Assembly: GCF_900100175.1 (NCBI RefSeq)
Contig: NZ_FNEM01000001.1
Location: 124,001 to 188,000, forward strand
Length of the DNA: 64,000 bases
Direction of reading: 5' to 3'
Source of the DNA: Ferrimonas sediminum
Lineage (GTDB): Bacteria; Pseudomonadota; Gammaproteobacteria; Enterobacterales; Shewanellaceae
Positions 8,544 through 15,611 of the stretch are shown one piece after another. The first letter of the stretch is position 1. Every line of letters starts with the position of its first letter. The position numbers and the translations under genes were made by a program. The notes beneath the pieces were generated by a model. The model saw nothing but the letters and a program-made list of their open reading frames with translations. It was not told where the DNA came from and ran no database searches.

Positions 8544-9548
8544 ATGACAGACAATAGCCTTATTCTCACCGACCTGCATCGCCACCTCGATGGCTCCATG
8601 CGCCCCCACACCGTGCTTGAGCTGGCACAGAAATTCAATGTCCCTCTGCCCGCTTATGAGATGGAGACCCTGCGCCCCTACCTGCAGGTGATCGGCCGCT
8701 GTCCATCGGTGGAGGCACTGTTGGCCAAGCTGGATTACCAGGTGGCAGTGCTGGGGGATCTCGATGCCGTGCACCGCCTGGCCTATGAGAATGCCCTGGA
8801 TCTGGCGGACAACGGGGTCGACTATGGGGAGTTGCGTTTTTCACCGGCCTACATGGCCGGCCCCCATGGACTGCCGATGCAGGGCGTGGTGGAAGCGGTG
8901 ATTGATGGTGTGCAGGCCGGTGCCCGCGAGCGCAACATCATGATTAATCTGATCGGGATTTTGTGCCGCGGTGATGGCCCGCAGGCGTGCCAGCGTGAGC
9001 TGGAGGCGATTTTGGCCCATAAAGAACAGTTTGTGGCCTGCGATCTGGCCGGTGACGAAGAGGGCTTCCCCGGGGATCTGTTTGTGGATCACTTTAAACG
9101 GGTTCGGGATGCCTATCTGAATGTCACCATCCATGCCGGTGAGCCGGGGCCACCGTCCTCCATCTGGCAGGCGATTCGAGAGCTGGGCGCCACCCGCCTT
9201 GGCCATGCCACTACCGCGCCCCAGGACCCGGTGCTGCTGGATTACATTCGCGATCACGGCATTGGTATCGAATCCTGCCCTACGTCGAACATCCACGCCA
9301 ACTCCGTCGCCGATTACGATGTTCACCCCATCCGCACTTTTGTGGAGCACGGGATCTGCGTCTGCCTGAATACCGATGATCCCGGGGTGTCCGCCAACTC
9401 GATCCCGTTTGAGTACCGAATGGCCAAGGAGCGCATCGGCCTCAGCGACGCCCAGTTGCGCCAGATTCAGATCAACGGCGCCAGGCTGGCGTTTCTCTCT
9501 GACAGCGATCGCCAGGCGTTGCTGGCAAAGAAAGCCACCCGGCAGTAG
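8544..9548 (+). CDS. add: Adenosine deaminase
   Basis: A 334-residue enzyme of the adenosine/AMP deaminase family that converts adenosine to inosine in purine salvage. Zinc-site motifs are in order: DLHRHLDGS (two His, residues 12 and 14), TIHAGEP, the LGHAT region, and the late NTDDPG with the catalytic Asp pair. GELRFSP, also family-typical, lies in the first third. The ribosome site is weak (AAAAAGCAGACTG). A strong bidirectional terminator follows. Adenosine specificity rather than adenine is the better match by motif set, but adenine deaminase activity cannot be excluded. Confidence 0.9.
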   Translation: MTDNSLILTDLHRHLDGSMRPHTVLELAQKFNVPLPAYEMETLRPYLQVIGRCPSVEALLAKLDYQVAVLGDLDAVHRLAYENALDLADNGVDYGELRFSPAYMAGPHGLPMQGVVEAVIDGVQAGARERNIMINLIGILCRGDGPQACQRELEAILAHKEQFVACDLAGDEEGFPGDLFVDHFKRVRDAYLNVTIHAGEPGPPSSIWQAIRELGATRLGHATTAPQDPVLLDYIRDHGIGIESCPTSNIHANSVADYDVHPIRTFVEHGICVCLNTDDPGVSANSIPFEYRMAKERIGLSDAQLRQIQINGARLAFLSDSDRQALLAKKATRQ

Positions 9549-9561
9549 CGGCACCGCATCA

Positions 9562-9592
9562 AAAAAGGGGTTGCCAATGGCAACCCCTTTTT
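9562..9592. terminator. Bidirectional terminator between add and hemN
   Basis: Long stem AAAAGGGGTTGCC / GGCAACCCCTTTT with an AAT loop, flanked by A and T tracts on both sides. Confidence 0.92.
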
Positions 9593-9607
9593 CTGTCCGG
9601 CGTCGAA

Positions 9608-10978
9608 TCAGATGACGCGGGAGAACTGCTGCTGGCGGGCTTTGTCGCGCAGGTAGCGGTCGAAGCACATGCAGATATTGCGGATCAGCAGACGGCCCTG
9701 GCCGGTGACTTCGATGCTGGTGTCGGTCAGGCGTACCAGATCGTCCTCGATGAACGGCTTCAGCAGCTTTTCATCTTCGGCGAAGTAGTCATTGAAGTTG
9801 ATGTTCCACTGGGCTTCGATGGCGGATTTGTCCAGCTTGAAGTGGCAGATCAGTTGCTTGATCACTTCGCGGCGGATGAAATCGTCGGTCTCCAGCCCAC
9901 AGCCTTTGATCATGGCGTGCTCATGGGCGTCCATGGATTCGTAGTAGGCTTTCAGATCCACGGCGTTCTGGGCGTAGGCCTTGCCGATGTTGGAGATGGC
10001 CGAAGCACCCAGGCCCAGCAGATCCGCGTCCGGTTGGGTGGTGTAACCCTGGAAGTTACGGTGCAGCTGGCCCTCGTTTTGCAGGCGGGACAGTTCGTCG
10101 TCGGGCTTGGCAAAGTGGTCCATGCCGATGAACTGGTAACCGTAGCTCATCAGGGTGTTGATGCTGCTTTCCAGGATCTTCAGCTTCTGAGGTGCGGTTG
10201 GCAGATCCTCATCCTTGATCTTGCGCTGGGCGGCAAAACGATGCGGCAAGTGGGCGTAGTTAAAGACACTGAGGCGATCCGGATCCAGATCCTTGACCCG
10301 CTCCAGCGTCTTGGCAAAGCTTTCCGGAGTCTGGAATGGCAGGCCATAGATCAGGTCGATGTTGGTGGACTCAAAGCCCAGCTCGCGGGCGTGGTTGATC
10401 AGGTCGAAGATGAACTGCTCGTCCTGCTCACGGTTTACTGCTTGCTGCACCTGTTTATTGAAGTCCTGTACGCCCACGGAGATGCGGTTGAAGCCGACCT
10501 CTTTAAGTACGTCCAGGGTCTCCAGTTCGATCTCGCGGGGATCCACCTCAATGGCGAATTCACCCTCGTCGGCGAAATTGAACTTAGACTTCAGCAGTGC
10601 CGTCAGGCGGCGGATCTGTTCGTGGGTCAGGTAGGTCGGAGTACCACCGCCCCAGTGCATCTGGGTAACGGTGTAACCTTTAAACAGTTCGGCACGGGCG
10701 TTGATTTCACGCTCCAGATACTCGAGATATTGCTCCGCCTTGTGGGCGTGGCGGGTAATGATCTTGTTGCAGCCGCAGTAGTAGCACAGCTTGTGGCAAA
10801 ACGGTACGTGGATGTAGAGCGACAGGTTGCTCTTGTCCGACGTAGCGATGGCTTCCCGCAGGTTCTGGTCGGTGTACCCTTCGTGGAACTCAATGGCGGT
10901 TGGGTAAGACGTGTATCGTGGGCCACTGTAGTTATATTTTTCGATTAGGGCCTGGTTCCAGCTGATTTTGTCCTGCAC
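9608..10978 (-). CDS. hemN: Oxygen-independent coproporphyrinogen III oxidase (radical SAM)
   Basis: A 456-residue anaerobic heme-synthesis enzyme that decarboxylates coproporphyrinogen III to protoporphyrinogen IX. GTG 10978 is chosen because AGGAGA lies 7-8 bases before it and the resulting length equals E. coli HemN (457); the open frame continues 19 codons upstream. The [4Fe-4S]/SAM motif is CHKLCYYCGC near residue 65. GGGTPTYL, EVDPREIELE, GVQDFNKQVQ and the C-terminal NICMCFDRYLR are all typical HemN signatures. A palindrome sits in the 5' region (see 11096). It lies next to yihI, as in E. coli. Confidence 0.97.
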   Translation of the reverse strand: MQDKISWNQALIEKYNYSGPRYTSYPTAIEFHEGYTDQNLREAIATSDKSNLSLYIHVPFCHKLCYYCGCNKIITRHAHKAEQYLEYLEREINARAELFKGYTVTQMHWGGGTPTYLTHEQIRRLTALLKSKFNFADEGEFAIEVDPREIELETLDVLKEVGFNRISVGVQDFNKQVQQAVNREQDEQFIFDLINHARELGFESTNIDLIYGLPFQTPESFAKTLERVKDLDPDRLSVFNYAHLPHRFAAQRKIKDEDLPTAPQKLKILESSINTLMSYGYQFIGMDHFAKPDDELSRLQNEGQLHRNFQGYTTQPDADLLGLGASAISNIGKAYAQNAVDLKAYYESMDAHEHAMIKGCGLETDDFIRREVIKQLICHFKLDKSAIEAQWNINFNDYFAEDEKLLKPFIEDDLVRLTDTSIEVTGQGRLLIRNICMCFDRYLRDKARQQQFSRVI

Positions 10979-11532
10979 TGCAATCTTCTCCTGCGGTGGT
11001 AGAGTTAGGGCCTTTGCTGCGTGAACCGTCGTCACTGGCCGGAATGTTTGCGTTCCATCGGCGGTAACGTCGGGCTAGGTTTCACACCCAAGGTATGTGC
11101 ATTATGCACACTTTGTAGCATCTTGCCTTTGATCCGTGACCCAAATTCAAGGATGTTGGGAAACAAAAGCTACCCACCTTAATGGTGTTGTGGTGGGCGG
11201 TTCTGTAAAGAAAAGCACATAATGAAAACAACAACGATCCCGATTGGTTCCCTGCCACTGGGCGGGAACGTGACCGCTGCCACACTGTTTTATGTTTAAA
11301 CCCTTATTTAGGGGACTCTGATAAGCCTAAGCCAAAGAGGATCATAGTGGTAGTGCCGGGGAGATTACCGTCTTACACCGGAATGTGACTCTTCGATGGC
11401 CGGGACGCAGGGGGGATAGGGCGTGTTGCTGCAAAGCGTGCGTCGGCATAGGCTGTGTGGGGAGGAGCTGGTTTTCCGTCGGCAGCGCCGGGCGGGCTCA
11501 CCCGTGGGGTGGGTGAGCCGCAAGGGAGACGC
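10979..11532. other. Intergenic region hemN-yihI, no gene found
   Basis: No convincing coding frame on either strand. It holds the hemN leader and promoter, the perfect 15-bp palindrome at 11096-11110, and a hairpin at 11495-11519 (GGCTCACCC / GGGTGAGCC) just after the yihI stop. That hairpin could end yihI transcription but lacks a T tract. No perfect FNR site (TTGAT-N4-ATCAA) was found here by eye. Confidence 0.6.
11096..11110. promoter_or_regulatory. 15-bp perfect palindrome upstream of hemN
   Basis: TGTGCATTATGCACA is a perfect inverted repeat around a central T, 118 bases upstream of the hemN start. The size and symmetry fit a dimeric repressor or activator operator. The cognate regulator is not recognised: it is neither a standard CRP site nor an FNR site. 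Confidence 0.4.
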
Positions 11533-12063
11533 TCAGTCTTTGTACTGATCCAGCAGGTCGCTGCCGGATTCAAACTGATCCATCAGGTCCTCTTCGCTGT
11601 TCAGCCCCTGATCGACCTCGATGCCCAGCTGTTTCATCAGCGCTTCGATGCGATCCAGTTTGCCGTCCAGCCATTGCTGGTCATCCTGGCTCAGGGTCTC
11701 GCCCTGCTCCATGCGGTCCAGCAGCGCCAGCAGGCGCGGGTTGCTTTCCAGTTGCTCCAGCTCCTGCTCGGCTGTCAGCTTGGGCCGTACCGGAGCCGGT
11801 TGTTCCGGTTTAACGGGCTTGGTCACCGCCTTGGGCGCCGGGGCGACCAGGGAGATGGGGGTCTTGCTGCCCAGGCGTGGGTCTTTGACCACCTTAGGTT
11901 GGCCGGCCAGTGGCTTTTTCTTGCTGGCTTCATTCTGGCGAGAGCCGGCAGACTTGCCCTTACTGGACTTACGCTTGCCCTCAACGCCCGATCCTTTCTC
12001 GGATCGTGGTTGCAGTCGTGGACCGTTTACATTGGATTTTCGGGATTTCTTTTGTCGCGTCAT
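11533..12063 (-). CDS. yihI: Der GTPase-activating protein YihI
   Basis: A 176-residue protein. The first 70 residues are very basic and low in complexity (TRQKKSRKSN, KRKSSKGKS). The C-terminal half is acidic with the family segment LTAEQELEQLESNPRLLALLD and a later DGKLDRIEALMKQLG, ending in a Glu/Asp-rich tail. YihI stimulates the GTPase Der (EngA) in ribosome biogenesis (family knowledge). ATG 12063 has the ribosome site TGGAGG. The neighbourhood hemN-yihI-engB-polA supports the call. Confidence 0.93.
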   Translation of the reverse strand: MTRQKKSRKSNVNGPRLQPRSEKGSGVEGKRKSSKGKSAGSRQNEASKKKPLAGQPKVVKDPRLGSKTPISLVAPAPKAVTKPVKPEQPAPVRPKLTAEQELEQLESNPRLLALLDRMEQGETLSQDDQQWLDGKLDRIEALMKQLGIEVDQGLNSEEDLMDQFESGSDLLDQYKD

Positions 12064-12101
12064 GGGTGGTGCCTCCAGATAGGGCGGCAGGTTATACCAA
12101 A

Positions 12102-12737
12102 TTATGCCGGTTTTTGCAGCAAGATAACGTCATTGCCGATAAATTCTATCTGCAGGTTGTCCTGTTCTGCCAGATAGCGGAAGGTCAGGCGGCTGAAAAA
12201 GCTGACGTGAGTGGGGTCATTTTTGTAGTGCCAGTTGGCAAAGGCGTCCGCATCCCGAACCAACTTGGTCATGATGCCTAAGGTGCCGCCAGGCTTCACC
12301 AGACTCAGCAGCAGTTGCCATTCGCGGCCGGGGCGGTAGAAGTGTTCGATGGCCTCGGTGCAGGTGACAAAGTCGTACTCCCGTCGCAGCGGGGCGCGAT
12401 CGGGAAAGAAGTACGGGTCGTACACCGCCATCGGGTGCCCCGCCTCTTCAAACATCAGTGACAGCGTCGGGCCGGGGCCACAACCGAAATCCAGCCCCTG
12501 ACTGGCCGGTGCCATCCGCTGTACCACAGGTGCCGCCAGGCGGTTGAGGAAGCGGCGATAACCCGGATCCTGCGGGGTGTTCTGATGCTGGTCGTATTGG
12601 TGCTTTTCGGCATTGGGAGGCAGCAGAGAAGCAGGATCGGCAAACACCAAGTGGCAGCGCTGACACTGGAAATAATGGCGTTTCTTGTCTTGGTGGTAAT
12701 GCTGGGTGTCATTGAAATGGCAAAGCGGACAAGGCAT
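12102..12737 (-). CDS. Zinc-ribbon class I SAM-dependent methyltransferase
   Basis: A 211-residue protein. The N-terminus carries two CxxC pairs (CPLC at residues 3-6 and CQRC about 20 residues later), forming a probable zinc ribbon. The Rossmann methyltransferase domain follows with motif I LDFGCGPGP, an acidic ribose-binding segment (AVYDPYF), DFVTCTEAIEH and KPGGTLGIMTK. The substrate is unknown. AGGA lies 6 bases before ATG 12737. It sits between the Csr-type sRNA and yihI, 38 bases from the latter, and may share a transcript with it. Confidence 0.85.
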   Translation of the reverse strand: MPCPLCHFNDTQHYHQDKKRHYFQCQRCHLVFADPASLLPPNAEKHQYDQHQNTPQDPGYRRFLNRLAAPVVQRMAPASQGLDFGCGPGPTLSLMFEEAGHPMAVYDPYFFPDRAPLRREYDFVTCTEAIEHFYRPGREWQLLLSLVKPGGTLGIMTKLVRDADAFANWHYKNDPTHVSFFSRLTFRYLAEQDNLQIEFIGNDVILLQKPA

Positions 12738-12816
12738 ATCGGATCCTGCGGACTGGTCTTGGCCCTAGTATATGTGCAATTGCCGTTTCAATGCATCTGC
12801 GATAAATGCGGAGCAA

Positions 12817-12850
12817 ATAAAAAAGGCAACAGAGTCCTCTCTGTTGCCTT
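12817..12850 (-). terminator. Terminator of the Csr-type RNA
   Basis: A perfect 12-bp stem (AAGGCAACAGAG / CTCTGTTGCCTT) with a 4-base loop, followed on the minus strand by a T run. The loop itself carries one GGA. Confidence 0.92.
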
Positions 12851-13222
12851 GAATCAGGGTGTCTGGTGACACTCTTTCATTCGGGTATTCAGGTGTTCCT
12901 TACCTGCGATGTGACTATCCCGGTCTAGATCCGTCTTCTTTTTACTGCTTCCATGCGGCTTTTTTAGTTGTTGGTCATTCCTGACGCTTTATTGGTCTTC
13001 CTGAGGTCATCCTTAACAATCATTAATGTCGACGTCCTGACGACAAACATCTTCCTGATGCGAGGTAACCATCCTTGTAAACCCTAAAGGCTTTTCCGTT
13101 TACTCAGGTTCTCCGACCTGTCTCGTCCCAGAGAGTTTCCGTTCTTTCACCCTGTCCATCGGGTGCTTTCCCATTTTTTTACAACCGACATCCTGTTGGT
13201 TGAGGTCCTCTCCTTTGGATGC
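12817..13222 (-). ncRNA. csrB: CsrB/CsrC-family regulatory RNA (CsrA antagonist)
   Basis: About 406 nucleotides on the minus strand between a good promoter and a strong terminator, with no coding frame. By count it carries 20 GGA trinucleotides, 11 of them as AGGA, spread along the whole length and often in short hairpin loops (for example CAGGATG, TCAGGAAG, GTCAGGACGTC, TTAAGGATGA). This is the hallmark of CsrB/CsrC/RsmY-type RNAs that bind and titrate the translational regulator CsrA. The position between yihI and engB is that of csrC in E. coli. Whether it is named csrB or csrC is a matter of convention. The RNA ends are predicted, not measured. Confidence 0.88.
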
Positions 13223-13227
13223 CCCAT

Positions 13228-13255
13228 ACTTTACGGAGTTTGAGCTGGATCGCAA
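13228..13255 (-). promoter_or_regulatory. Promoter of the Csr-type RNA
   Basis: Minus-strand -35 TTGCGA (13250-13255), a 16-base spacer and -10 TAAAGT (13228-13233); the predicted start is near 13222. The sequence directly upstream is A/T rich. A UvrY (GacA) box was looked for by eye and not found in clear form. Confidence 0.65.
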
Positions 13256-13447
13256 CTTTTTTTTACCAAAGTGTTATGACCGCTTGTGATTGTTAACAAA
13301 GCAAAACACTGTTTTTTCTTAAGAGGGCCCCGATTATGCAGGGGATTATTCGACTTTTTAGGGTAGGCACTATGGCGAATGTCTCACAAGCGGCAGGGCA
13401 AAAGGCGCGATATCCTGACTGTGATCTGGATCCGCAATAAGCAGATG

Positions 13448-13474
13448 TTAAAAAGGCGAGCCCGAGCTCGCCTT
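13448..13474 (-). terminator. Terminator after cytochrome c4 gene
   Basis: Stem AAGGCGAGC / GCTCGCCTT, followed on the minus strand by TTTTTAAC. It lies 45 bases past the cytochrome stop. Confidence 0.85.
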
Positions 13475-13518
13475 GATTTCTGGTTGTGTCACCGACGGGG
13501 TTTGCGCCGCCTTGAAGG

Positions 13519-14148
13519 TTATTTCAGGCTGGAAACGTACTGCGACAGCAGCGCGATGTCCTCATCCTTCAGGTTTTTAGCGACACCGGACATCATGCCA
13601 TTGAGATCATTATGGCGAACGCCGCTGCGGAATTTCTCCAGCTGGGCCTTGATGTAATCCGGATGCTGGCCTGCCAGACTGGGGTATCCCGCCAGGTTCA
13701 TGCCTTCGCCGTTGGGGCCGTGGCAGGCGGCACAGGCGGTGATCTGACGATTGGCATCGCCGGCCATGTACAGCTGCTTGCCCGCGGAGGCGGTTTTGGC
13801 ATCGACGGTGACACCGGCGGTGGAGGTCTGTGAGGCATAAAATGCCGCCACGTCTGCCATCTGCTCTTCGGTCAGCGTCATGGCCATGCCGCTCATAATG
13901 GGATCATGGCGCCCCTCTTTACCACCGGTCATGGCCGCTTGCTTTAGCTCTTGCAGCTGCTTGACCAGATAGCCTTCATGCTGACCGGCCACCTTGGGGT
14001 AGAGGCTGATCAGACTGTTGCCATCCATGCCGTGGCAGGCGATACAAGTGGTTGAGGCGACTTGCTGGCCTTTGGTGGCGTCTCCCTGGGCCTGAACAGT
14101 ACCGCTGAAGACGGCGAGCACAGAAAGTGTTAGTGCTAATTTTTTCAT
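13519..14148 (-). CDS. Diheme cytochrome c4
   Basis: A 209-residue periplasmic electron carrier with two class I heme domains. ATG 14148 gives a signal peptide (KKLALTLSVLAVFSGTVQA), and TTGGAA precedes it. The two heme sites CIACH (residues about 35-39) and CAACH (about 130-134) are about 95 residues apart, each followed by a proline/methionine ligand region (SGMAMTL, SGVAKNL). Cytochrome c4 carries electrons to terminal oxidases, often cbb3. The gene sits between the Csr-type RNA and engB, divergent from engB; the same neighbour is common in Shewanella relatives (recalled, not checked). Confidence 0.93.
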   Translation of the reverse strand: MKKLALTLSVLAVFSGTVQAQGDATKGQQVASTTCIACHGMDGNSLISLYPKVAGQHEGYLVKQLQELKQAAMTGGKEGRHDPIMSGMAMTLTEEQMADVAAFYASQTSTAGVTVDAKTASAGKQLYMAGDANRQITACAACHGPNGEGMNLAGYPSLAGQHPDYIKAQLEKFRSGVRHNDLNGMMSGVAKNLKDEDIALLSQYVSSLK

Positions 14149-14319
14149 TGTGTTCCAACTTATATTTGCGTGGCTCGTTCTTTCCCTGTCCAGCCTCGCC
14201 ACGTGATAGAATGATGGAGAGGCTCGCGGTTTGTATTTTACACTAATTTGTCGATAGATCTAAAAAATCGGCACTTTGTGACCGCGAGCAAGTTTTTAAC
14301 CCGCTTGTGGAGAGTGTAC

Positions 14320-14937
14320 GTGACCGACACCGCCATCGATTTTCGTCGCGCTAAGTATATGCTCAGCGCCCCCGATATTAGTTTTTTGCCGCCGGATACC
14401 GGTGTCGAGGTGGCATTTGCCGGCCGCTCCAATGCGGGCAAGTCCAGTGCCCTGAATACCATGACCGACCAACGGGGCCTGGCGAAGACCTCCAAAACTC
14501 CGGGTCGTACTCAGATGATCAACCTGTTTGAACTGGCGGAAGATCGTCGTCTGGTGGATCTTCCGGGCTACGGCTTTGCCCAGGTGCCGTTGGAGATGAA
14601 GAAGAAGTGGCAGCACGCCTTGGCCGAGTACCTAGAGAAGCGCAACTGTCTGAAAGGGCTGGTGGTGCTGATGGATTGTCGGCATCCCCTCAAGGATCTG
14701 GATGTTAATATGATTCGCTGGGGCGTGGCGGCGGAGTTGCCGGTGCTGGTGTTGCTGACCAAGGCCGATAAGCTGAAGCAGGCCGTTAAGCAGAAGACTC
14801 TGCGGGATGTGAAGGCCAGCCTGGAGGCGATGGAGCTGGACGGCGATATCAAGGTGCAGCTGTTCTCTTCACTGAAAGGAACCGGACGTACCGAGGCGAT
14901 TAAGACGGTGACGGCCTGGTTGGAACAGCCGGTGTGA
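14320..14937 (+). CDS. engB: Ribosome biogenesis GTPase EngB (YihA/YsxC)
   Basis: A 205-residue TrmE-Era-EngA family GTPase needed for 50S subunit assembly. GTG 14320 is chosen because GGAGAG lies just upstream and the length then matches E. coli YihA (210). The open frame reaches back to 14248, and GTG 14314 is also possible. Seen: G1 [10 protein letters not shown]2 SKTPGRTQ, G3 DLPGYG, G4 TKAD, and G5-like FSSLKGTG. It is divergent from cytochrome c4 and followed by a terminator. Confidence 0.95.
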   Translation: MTDTAIDFRRAKYMLSAPDISFLPPDTGVEVAFAGRSNAGKSSALNTMTDQRGLAKTSKTPGRTQMINLFELAEDRRLVDLPGYGFAQVPLEMKKKWQHALAEYLEKRNCLKGLVVLMDCRHPLKDLDVNMIRWGVAAELPVLVLLTKADKLKQAVKQKTLRDVKASLEAMELDGDIKVQLFSSLKGTGRTEAIKTVTAWLEQPV

Positions 14938-14957
14938 TGACAGAGCCACGAATGAAG

Positions 14958-14983
14958 AGGTGACCACGGGTCGCCTTTTTTTT
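14958..14983 (+). terminator. Terminator after engB
   Basis: Stem AGGTGACC / GGTCGCCT (one G-U pair), loop ACG, then a run of eight T. Confidence 0.82.
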
Positions 14984-15222
14984 CGCCCTGAAAAAGAAAA
15001 AGCCGATGATGAAATCCACCACCGGCGTGTAAAAAGCTCAATTTTGGGGAGAAGCTTTTTCAACGATAACAAGACGAGAATCAAACTGGATTGGGGCCCA
15101 ATTTGACCCTTCACCGTCATAATACTCCGGTCTGAGCAAAACTTAAAGCATTTACTCTATTTCAACGGCGTAACGAATTGGTAACTTTGGTTCGAACCGG
15201 ATGAAAATTTCAGAAGCAGAAA

Positions 15223-15333
15223 AGAAAAAACCCCGGTGACCTAAGTCACCGGGGCGCCATAAAAATTTGGCTGACCACGCGAAGTGATCGAATAAGGTTT
15301 GTTAAGATAGAACATCTTACCTCTGTACCCTAC
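15223..15333 (-). ncRNA. spf: Spot 42 small RNA
   Basis: A 111-nucleotide RNA on the minus strand. Its 5' end, beginning GTAGGGTACAGAGG and running to the CUAUCUU segment, matches recalled E. coli Spot 42 for the first 30 nucleotides, and a related GTCAGCC/TTTGGCTG-like patch is in the middle. The 3' end is a GC-rich hairpin (CCCCGGTGAC / GTCACCGGGG) plus T run. Spot 42 is an Hfq-dependent RNA that represses secondary-carbon metabolism genes when cAMP-CRP is low (family knowledge). The location between polA and engB on the polA strand is identical to E. coli. Confidence 0.95.
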
Positions 15334-15340
15334 GAGCGAA

Positions 15341-15412
15341 AGCATAGCCAACCAGTTTCGTCAGTAAAAGATAAATTGGATTCTGGAGCAATGTTTTGTG
15401 ATCCCGATCGAC
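15341..15412 (-). promoter_or_regulatory. Spot 42 promoter and possible CRP half-site
   Basis: -10 TATGCT (15341-15346), a 16-base spacer and -35 TTTACT (15363-15368) place the start at 15333. Further upstream, TGTGATCCCGATCGAC (15397-15412) has one good CRP half (TGTGA) and a poor second half, centred near -71. E. coli spf is repressed by cAMP-CRP; the site here is a guess by analogy. Confidence 0.5.
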
Positions 15413-15560
15413 AAAACCCACCACTTTTTGCTGTTTTTGATCCAATAACTACATAAACAGTCATTATCTTTTTGTTCACCTTGGTGACATGTTGTCGTCA
15501 TTTTTAGGGTGTTTTGTGATCTCGATTGGTTCCTGCTGCTGAAACCGCGTTTGTATCTCA

Positions 15561-15599
15561 AAAAAATGGCCCGTCGCTGGGAGCGACGGGCCATTTTTC
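15561..15599 (-). terminator. Terminator after polA
   Basis: A 17-bp stem, AAAAATGGCCCGTCGCT with its exact complement, around a GGG loop; T tract on the minus strand. The A/T flanks also allow function on the plus strand. Confidence 0.92.
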
Positions 15600-15611
15600 G
15601 TCGGTGAAGGA

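Noticed and set aside
15033-15062. A/T-rich inverted repeat AAAAAGCT ... AGCTTTTT between engB and spf
   Set aside because: The stem is weak with a 14-base loop, and a better engB terminator exists at 14958. No gene or RNA can be tied to it.
15515-15530. Second TGTGATC(T)CGAT repeat upstream of spf, possible CRP site
   Set aside because: Only one half-site is good and it is about 180 bases from the spf start; chance similarity is likely.
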